From the NCBI GenBank assembly GCA_025350445.1, contig JANXXV010000019.1:1-10753 (forward strand): a DNA stretch of 10,753 nt, in the 5' to 3' direction. A program made the translations under genes and the position numbers. The notes under the pieces are model-generated. The model did not search any database, was not told the origin of the DNA, and was given only the letters and a program-made list of their open reading frames with translations. The DNA is from Bryobacteraceae bacterium (GTDB lineage Bacteria; Acidobacteriota; Terriglobia; Bryobacterales; Bryobacteraceae). Position 1 is the first letter of the stretch. Each line of letters starts with the position of its first letter. Positions 6,144-10,753 of this stretch are shown here, in pieces.

Positions 6144-6907
6144 GAAATACCTGGACCATTTTCCAGAAGGAAATCACGAGCTACTTCAATTCCCCTATCG
6201 CCTACGGGCTGATGGCGTTTTTCGCGCTGATTTCCGGCTACTTCTTCTACGTCTATGTCGCCATCTTTGTGCAGCGCGGCATGGAATCGCAGATGATGGG
6301 CCGGCCCCAACCCATGGATGTGAATGAGTGGGTGGTGCGGCCGGTGCTGATGAACATCAGCGTGATCGGGCTGTTCCTGATCCCGATGATCACGATGCGG
6401 CTGTTCGCGGAAGAGAAACGGTCGGGCACAATCGAGCTTCTGGTTACGTCACCTGTTTACGACCTGGAAATTATCCTCGGTAAGTGGTTCGCGGCTCTAG
6501 TGCTCTATGCGGCCATCCTGGGTCTTTCGGCGCTGAATCTGGCGCTGCTGTTTATGTACGGCTCGCCCGACTGGCGTCCGATGCTGGTGGGTTATCTCGG
6601 CTTGCTGCTGCAGGGCGGTTGCCTGCTGGCCATCGGAACGTTCATCTCCACTACATCGAAGAATCAGATTATCGCCGGCACGGGGACATTCGCCATCTCG
6701 CTGCTGTTGTGGGTGCTCGATTGGGTTAGTTCGTACGGCACGGAAGCGTGGGCGAAGGTGGTTGGTTATCTCTCGGTGGTGGCGCACTTCGAGCCGTTCT
6801 CTAAAGGTGTAATCGACAGTAAAGACGTTATATTTTTCGTATCGATGATTTTCCTGGGGCTCTTCTTGACGGCGCGCTCGCTGGAATCGCTGCGGTGGAG
6901 GTCGTAG
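6140..6907 (+). CDS. ABC transporter permease, ABC-2 family (GldF-like)
   Basis: A 255-residue integral membrane protein with about six hydrophobic helices. The first lies in IAYGLMAFFALISGYFF (from about residue 18). After the second helix comes the loop MRLFAEEKRSGTIELLVTSPV, a hallmark of ABC-2 permeases of the NosY/GldF type. Later helices lie around residues 115-140, 145-170, 175-200 and 230-248. It is the membrane partner of the preceding ATPase, sharing an ATGA overlap. Its N-terminus (MRNTWTIFQKEITSYFNSPIA) is the amphipathic entry typical of these permeases. The substrate of such modules is not settled outside gliding Bacteroidetes, where GldA/F/G belong to the gliding machinery. Gliding should not be assumed here. 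Confidence 0.92.
   Translation: MRNTWTIFQKEITSYFNSPIAYGLMAFFALISGYFFYVYVAIFVQRGMESQMMGRPQPMDVNEWVVRPVLMNISVIGLFLIPMITMRLFAEEKRSGTIELLVTSPVYDLEIILGKWFAALVLYAAILGLSALNLALLFMYGSPDWRPMLVGYLGLLLQGGCLLAIGTFISTTSKNQIIAGTGTFAISLLLWVLDWVSSYGTEAWAKVVGYLSVVAHFEPFSKGVIDSKDVIFFVSMIFLGLFLTARSLESLRWRS
6895..6907 (+). promoter_or_regulatory. Strong ribosome binding site before the GldG-like gene
   Basis: A GGAGG core within GGTGGAGGTCGTAG lies 7 bases before the ATG at 6908. It overlaps the end of the permease gene, whose TAG directly abuts the ATG. It is one of the few clear Shine-Dalgarno sequences in the run and fixes the start of the next gene. Confidence 0.7.
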
Positions 6908-8266
6908 ATGAATTCGGAATGGCTTAAGACTCGACGGACGAAGTTTACGGCTTACGTCACCATCTATATTCTGATCGTGATCGCCGCGCTGGGCCTGGTG
7001 AACTGGCTGGCGCAGCGGCATAACAAATCGGTCGACACTACGGCGAACAAGCGGTTCAGCCTGTCGGATCAGACCAAGAAAGTGGTAGGTGGATTGAAGC
7101 AGGATGTGAAGATCTCGTATTTCGACAAGACCTCCGGTTTCGGCGCGGCGAAAGATCTGCTGGACCGCTACGAGACCCTCTCTACGAAGTTGACCGTCGA
7201 CTACATCGACCCGGACAAGAAGCCGCAAGTGGCCAAGCAGATGGGCGTGAAGTCTTATGGCAGTATTTTGGTGGATAGCGGGCCGAAGCATCAGGAAGCC
7301 AAGGCAATCACCGAAGAGGAGATCACCGGCGCCATCATCCGGACGCTGAAGGGCGGCGACCGTAGCGTGTGCGTGGTGTCCGGCAGCGGCGAACATAAGC
7401 TGGACGATTCGGCCCGCAGCGGCTATTCAGGGTTGAAGGAGTTGATGGAGAAGAACAACTACAAGACCCGTGAAATCTCGCTGCTGGACAAGCCCGAGGT
7501 ACCCAAGGATTGCACTATCACACTGGTGGCGGGTCCGCGCTTCGATTACGTGCAGCCGATTGTGGATGCGTTGAAGAAGTATCAGGAAGCGGGCGGGCGG
7601 TTGCTGCTGTTCCTGGATCCTCCGGTGAAACTTGGCAAGGAAGACGTGACCGAAAATGCGGCGCTGGCGAAGGTGATTGAAGGCTGGGGCGTCGGCTTGA
7701 ACAAGGATCTGGTGCTGGACACATCCGGCATTGGACAGGTGTTCGGATTCAGCGAAGTGGTGCCGCTGGTTACCAGTTACGAGAACCACCCCATCGTTCG
7801 GGAGATGAAGGGGACGGCAACGGCGTTCCCACTGGCGCGTTCCCTCGAAATCAAGGGCGGGGCGGAGAAACTGTTCTCCACCTCCGGCAACAGCTTCGCC
7901 ACCAGCAAGCTGACGGGCGGAGAGATTCGCATCGATCCGTCGAAGGACAAACACGGTCCATTTCTATTGGGCGCGGCAGGCACTGTTAAGGCCGGCGAAA
8001 CCCAGGCGCGCTTCGTGGTAGTGGGCTCGTCGAGTTGGGCATCGAACAACATCCTTGCCTTTAACGGCAACAAAGACCTGTTCCTGAACATGCTGAACTG
8101 GCTGTCCGCCGATGAGGATTTGATTTCGATCCGTCCGAAGGATCCGGAAGACAGACGCATCAGTATGAACAAGCGCCAGATGCAGATGGTCTTCTATTCC
8201 AGCGTTATCCTGCTGCCGCTGTTTGCGATTCTGGCAGGGTTTAGCGTCTGGTGGAAGCGGAGATAA
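6908..8266 (+). CDS. GldG-like ABC transporter auxiliary protein
   Basis: A 452-residue protein with one membrane helix near the N-terminus (about 14-34, ending VNWLAQ) and one at the C-terminus (about 428-446, followed by WWKRR). The long middle part lies outside the membrane. Just after helix 1 comes VDTTANKRFSLSDQTKKVV, the D-x-T-x3-KR-(F/Y)-SLS-x-QT signature of GldG/ABC_transp_aux proteins. The middle part contains an Asp-rich, DUF4350-like fold (LLLFLDPPVKLGKEDV). The start has a strong ribosome binding site. The gene abuts the permease stop with no gap and is followed after 5 bases by the DUF4340 gene. In known modules this protein works with the ATPase and permease as the envelope-exposed part of the complex; its biochemical job is unknown. 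Confidence 0.92.
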   Translation: MNSEWLKTRRTKFTAYVTIYILIVIAALGLVNWLAQRHNKSVDTTANKRFSLSDQTKKVVGGLKQDVKISYFDKTSGFGAAKDLLDRYETLSTKLTVDYIDPDKKPQVAKQMGVKSYGSILVDSGPKHQEAKAITEEEITGAIIRTLKGGDRSVCVVSGSGEHKLDDSARSGYSGLKELMEKNNYKTREISLLDKPEVPKDCTITLVAGPRFDYVQPIVDALKKYQEAGGRLLLFLDPPVKLGKEDVTENAALAKVIEGWGVGLNKDLVLDTSGIGQVFGFSEVVPLVTSYENHPIVREMKGTATAFPLARSLEIKGGAEKLFSTSGNSFATSKLTGGEIRIDPSKDKHGPFLLGAAGTVKAGETQARFVVVGSSSWASNNILAFNGNKDLFLNMLNWLSADEDLISIRPKDPEDRRISMNKRQMQMVFYSSVILLPLFAILAGFSVWWKRR

Positions 8267-8271
8267 GAAGA

Positions 8272-9618
8272 ATGGTAAGCCGCGGTCTGCTTGTTGCTTT
8301 AGTTGCGCTGGCGCTGTTGGTCGGCGGTGTTTATTGGTCTGAGAAAGCGAAGGTGGCGGAAGAGGCGAAGCCCCCGAAAGACGCGCCTCCGAAGCTGCTG
8401 GCGGTTGCGGAAGATCAGGTTCAGAAGATCGAGATTCGCAAGCAGGGCTACGCGCCGACGGTGCTGGAGCGCGATAAAGCGCAGCATTTTCAGATCACGG
8501 CGCCAAAGCCTTTGAAGGCGGATCTACAGGACTCGGCGGCTTACTTGTCGGCGCTAACCGCCCTGGTTTGGGACCGGCTGATTGAGGACAAGGCGGCCGA
8601 TCTTGCCAGTTACGGTTTGGCCACTCCGCCGCTGGAAGTTACGTTGACGATGAAGGACGGCAAGACGCGCAAACTGCTGTTAGGGGATGCGACGCCAACC
8701 GGCGGGGGCGTCTTTGCGAAGCTGGGCGGGGATGCGCGCGTGTTCACGGTGGCTGACAGCACGAAGACGAGCCTGGATAAGGCATCGAAGGATTTGCGCG
8801 AGAAGCGGCTGTTGACCTTCGATTCGGAAAAGCTGAGCCGTGTGGAGATCCTTGCCAAGGGGCAGGCGGTGGAGTTAGGGAAGAACGCGCGGAACGAATG
8901 GCAGATCGTAAAGCCGAGGCCATTCCGGGCCGATGGGTTTCAGGTGGAAGAGATCATCCGCCGGTTGAAGGAAGCCAAGATGGACGCCTCCGTTACCGAC
9001 GAAGAGGCCAAGAAAGTGGTTGCTTCCTACGCCGCGGCGCAGCGTTCGGCGGTGGTGAAGGTTACGGACGCCACAGGCACGCAGCAGATTGAAGTTCACA
9101 AGAACCCGAACGACAAGAGCTTTTACGCCAAGAGCAGTGTGACCGAGGGCGTATATAAGATCGCGGCCGATACAGGGGACGGGCTCGAAAAAGGGTTGGA
9201 TGATCTGCGCAATCGAAAGCTGTTCGACTTCGGGTTCAATGAGCCAAGTAAAGTTGAGGTTCACGACGGGGACAAGAGCTTCCTGTACACGAAGTCGGGC
9301 GATAAGTGGATGTCTGGCGGGAAGCAGATGGATCCGGCCAGTTTCCAGATGCTGGTGGATAAGCTGCGCGACATGACGGCCCTGAAATTCGTGGAAAGGG
9401 CATTCGTTGCGCCAACCATCGAAGCTACGGTGACGTCCGGCGATGGCAAGCGGGTGGAGAAGGTGCGGATTGCCAAGTCCGGAAACAGTTTTCTGGCCAA
9501 GCGTGAAACTGAGTCGAACATTTACGAACTTGACGGGAAAGTGGTGGATGAGATCCAGAAAGCGGCAGCCGATGTGAAGCCCGCGCCGCCGGCGGCGAAG
9601 GCAGAAGCGAAGAAGTAA
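8272..9618 (+). CDS. DUF4340 domain-containing membrane-anchored protein
   Basis: A 448-residue protein. The ATG at 8272 is preferred because it follows the GldG stop by 5 bases, a GGAG stands 11 bases before it, and it puts the membrane helix (residues about 5-22, GLLVALVALALLVGGVYW) at the very N-terminus; a GTG at 8251 would add 7 charged residues. The rest is extracytoplasmic and strand-rich, as in DUF4340 proteins, which commonly accompany GldA/F/G modules. Internal repetition is visible: LREKRLLTFDSEKLSRVEI (from residue 175) and LRNRKLFDFGFNEPSKVEV (from 312) are diverged copies about 137 residues apart. An earlier VQKIEIRK segment may begin a third unit. The C-terminus is Ala/Pro/Lys-rich. 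The function is unknown. Confidence 0.9.
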   Translation: MVSRGLLVALVALALLVGGVYWSEKAKVAEEAKPPKDAPPKLLAVAEDQVQKIEIRKQGYAPTVLERDKAQHFQITAPKPLKADLQDSAAYLSALTALVWDRLIEDKAADLASYGLATPPLEVTLTMKDGKTRKLLLGDATPTGGGVFAKLGGDARVFTVADSTKTSLDKASKDLREKRLLTFDSEKLSRVEILAKGQAVELGKNARNEWQIVKPRPFRADGFQVEEIIRRLKEAKMDASVTDEEAKKVVASYAAAQRSAVVKVTDATGTQQIEVHKNPNDKSFYAKSSVTEGVYKIAADTGDGLEKGLDDLRNRKLFDFGFNEPSKVEVHDGDKSFLYTKSGDKWMSGGKQMDPASFQMLVDKLRDMTALKFVERAFVAPTIEATVTSGDGKRVEKVRIAKSGNSFLAKRETESNIYELDGKVVDEIQKAAADVKPAPPAAKAEAKK

Positions 9619-9631
9619 CGGCGTCCTGCGA

Positions 9632-10753
9632 ATGAACGCGCTGCACACCGATCTGTATCAGTTGACTATGGCTTCCGGCTTTTTTGAAGCCGGGAAAGCT
9701 ACGGAGCGGGCGACCTTCGAACTGTTCGTCCGGCGGCTTCCGCAACACCGCGATTTTCTGATCTGCGCCGGACTGGCGCAGGCGGTCGAGTATCTGCTGA
9801 ACCTGCGGTTTACCGGCGGGCAGATCGATTATATCCGCGGGCTGCCGCAGTTTGAAACGGTGAAGCCGGCGTTCTTCGAGTTCCTGCGCGCCTATCGGTT
9901 TACAGGCGATGTTTTCGGCATGCCGGAAGGAACGCCGTTCTTCGCGGGTGAGCCGGTTCTGACGGTACGCGCGCCATTAATTGAGGCGCAGATTCCGGAA
10001 ACGTACCTGCTGGCGATGATCTCGTTCCAATCGATGATTGCCACCAAGGCGGCGCGAGTGGCAAAGGCGGCCGCCGGCCGCGCTGTGGTGGAGTTCGGAA
10101 CACGCCGCGCCCATTCGCCAGAGGCTGGTGTGCTGGCGGGGCGGGCTTCGTATCTGGGAGGCTGCGCCGGCACCAGCAATGTGGAGACGGGATTCCGTTA
10201 CGGCGTTCCCGTGTTTGGAACGGCGGCGCATTCGTGGGTGCTGGCGTTCGGGAACGAGAAGACTTCGTTCGAGGTCTTGCAGAAGCTTTTGGGAAGCCGG
10301 ACCGCTTACTTGATCGACACGTACGACACGCTGGAGGGCGCGCGCACTGCCGCTTCGCTGGGGCGTCCGTTGTGGGGCGTGCGGCTGGATAGCGGCGACA
10401 TGGTGCAACTGTCGCGGGAAGTGCGGCAAATTCTGGACGATGCCGGGCTGACCGAGGCTAAGATCATGGCCAGCGGCGATCTGAACGAGGAAAAGGTCCG
10501 GGCAATCGTGGGGGCTGGCGCGCCGATTGATGCGTTCGGGGTGGGTACGGAATTGGCTACATCGGCGGATGCTCCGAACCTTTCCGCTGTTTACAAGATG
10601 GTGGAGATTGAGGTTGCCGGCATCAAGCGGTTTACGGCCAAGCAGAGCGCGGATAAACACACGCTGCCCGGCGCGAAGCAGGTGTTCCGTTACGCCGATC
10701 ACGATCAGGTGGCTTGCAGTTGGGAGTGCCCGTCATGTCCGCCAGGGGCTAAG
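9632..10753 (+). CDS. pncB: Nicotinate phosphoribosyltransferase, C-terminus cut by window edge
   Basis: From ATG 9632 the frame is open for 374 codons to the window end. The enzyme makes nicotinate mononucleotide from nicotinate and PRPP with ATP use, the entry step of the Preiss-Handler NAD salvage route, in the cytoplasm. The start NALHTDLYQLTMASGFFEAG is the typical family opening. EFGTRRAHSPEA begins at residue 154, GTSNVETG follows, GTAAHSWV (196-203) contains conserved His200, and DTYDT (229-233) and GVRLDSGDM are present. GTAAHSW has Ala where Met is frequent. About 60-100 residues are probably missing. The last visible residues (CSWECPSC) are Cys-rich and should be judged with the downstream sequence. 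The gene follows the DUF4340 stop by 13 bases with a weak ribosome binding site and is likely co-transcribed. The link to the ABC module seems positional only. Confidence 0.95.
   Translation, partial: MNALHTDLYQLTMASGFFEAGKATERATFELFVRRLPQHRDFLICAGLAQAVEYLLNLRFTGGQIDYIRGLPQFETVKPAFFEFLRAYRFTGDVFGMPEGTPFFAGEPVLTVRAPLIEAQIPETYLLAMISFQSMIATKAARVAKAAAGRAVVEFGTRRAHSPEAGVLAGRASYLGGCAGTSNVETGFRYGVPVFGTAAHSWVLAFGNEKTSFEVLQKLLGSRTAYLIDTYDTLEGARTAASLGRPLWGVRLDSGDMVQLSREVRQILDDAGLTEAKIMASGDLNEEKVRAIVGAGAPIDAFGVGTELATSADAPNLSAVYKMVEIEVAGIKRFTAKQSADKHTLPGAKQVFRYADHDQVACSWECPSCPPGAK

Noticed and set aside
10067..10081. GC palindrome GCGGCCG-C-CGGCCGC in pncB.
   Set aside because: It lies in Ala/Gly/Arg codons of conserved coding sequence in a GC-rich genome; short enough to be expected by chance.

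Overview
The window is GC-rich and densely coded. The gene families and wording of the proteins suggest a soil-type Acidobacteriota bacterium (Solibacter/Bryobacter-like). This is an inference from protein character; no ribosomal or other marker gene is present. One gene runs leftward at the left end (a sensor histidine kinase, cut by the window edge, with a possible 65-codon partner just upstream). Nine genes then run rightward to the right end, almost without gaps: overlaps of 11 and 4 bases and gaps of 0 to 25 bases. The last one is cut by the right edge.

Layout: 1-874 (-) histidine kinase. 879-1076 (-) small uncertain ORF. 1077-1166 divergent intergenic region with a candidate promoter. 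1167-1760 (+) AhpD-like/carboxymuconolactone decarboxylase family redox protein with an in-frame UGA. 1750-2952 MFS transporter interrupted by two nonsense codons. 2949-3290 small cupin. 3295-4365 TPR protein. 4373-5140 FabI enoyl-ACP reductase. 5166-6143, 6140-6907, 6908-8266 and 8272-9618 form a Gld-like ABC export module: ATPase, permease, GldG-like auxiliary protein and DUF4340 protein. 9632-10753 nicotinate phosphoribosyltransferase, partial.

The most interesting signal is in the AhpD-like gene. Its UGA sits exactly where the second cysteine of the CxxC redox motif belongs, giving C-P-F-UGA-x3-H. The proton-relay Glu is 12 residues before the first Cys and the His is 4 after the UGA, as in AhpD. 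The same frame continues for 113 more codons of clean family sequence. A GC stem-loop with G as the second loop base begins 11 bases after the UGA and fits the published bacterial SECIS description. I read this as a probable selenoprotein (CxxU). The caution is that the next gene, the MFS transporter, carries two nonsense codons that cannot be selenocysteine, so local gene decay or sequence error is the main rival explanation.

A second unexpected structure is a perfect 17-bp inverted repeat with a 3-base spacer inside the kinase coding region, just after the phospho-accepting histidine.

How the genes may work together: the AhpD-like protein, the MFS protein and the cupin look like a small detoxification or efflux unit. 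The four ABC-module genes are a recognisable functional unit. TPR, fabI and pncB are housekeeping-type genes placed in the same transcriptional run, with no evident functional link.
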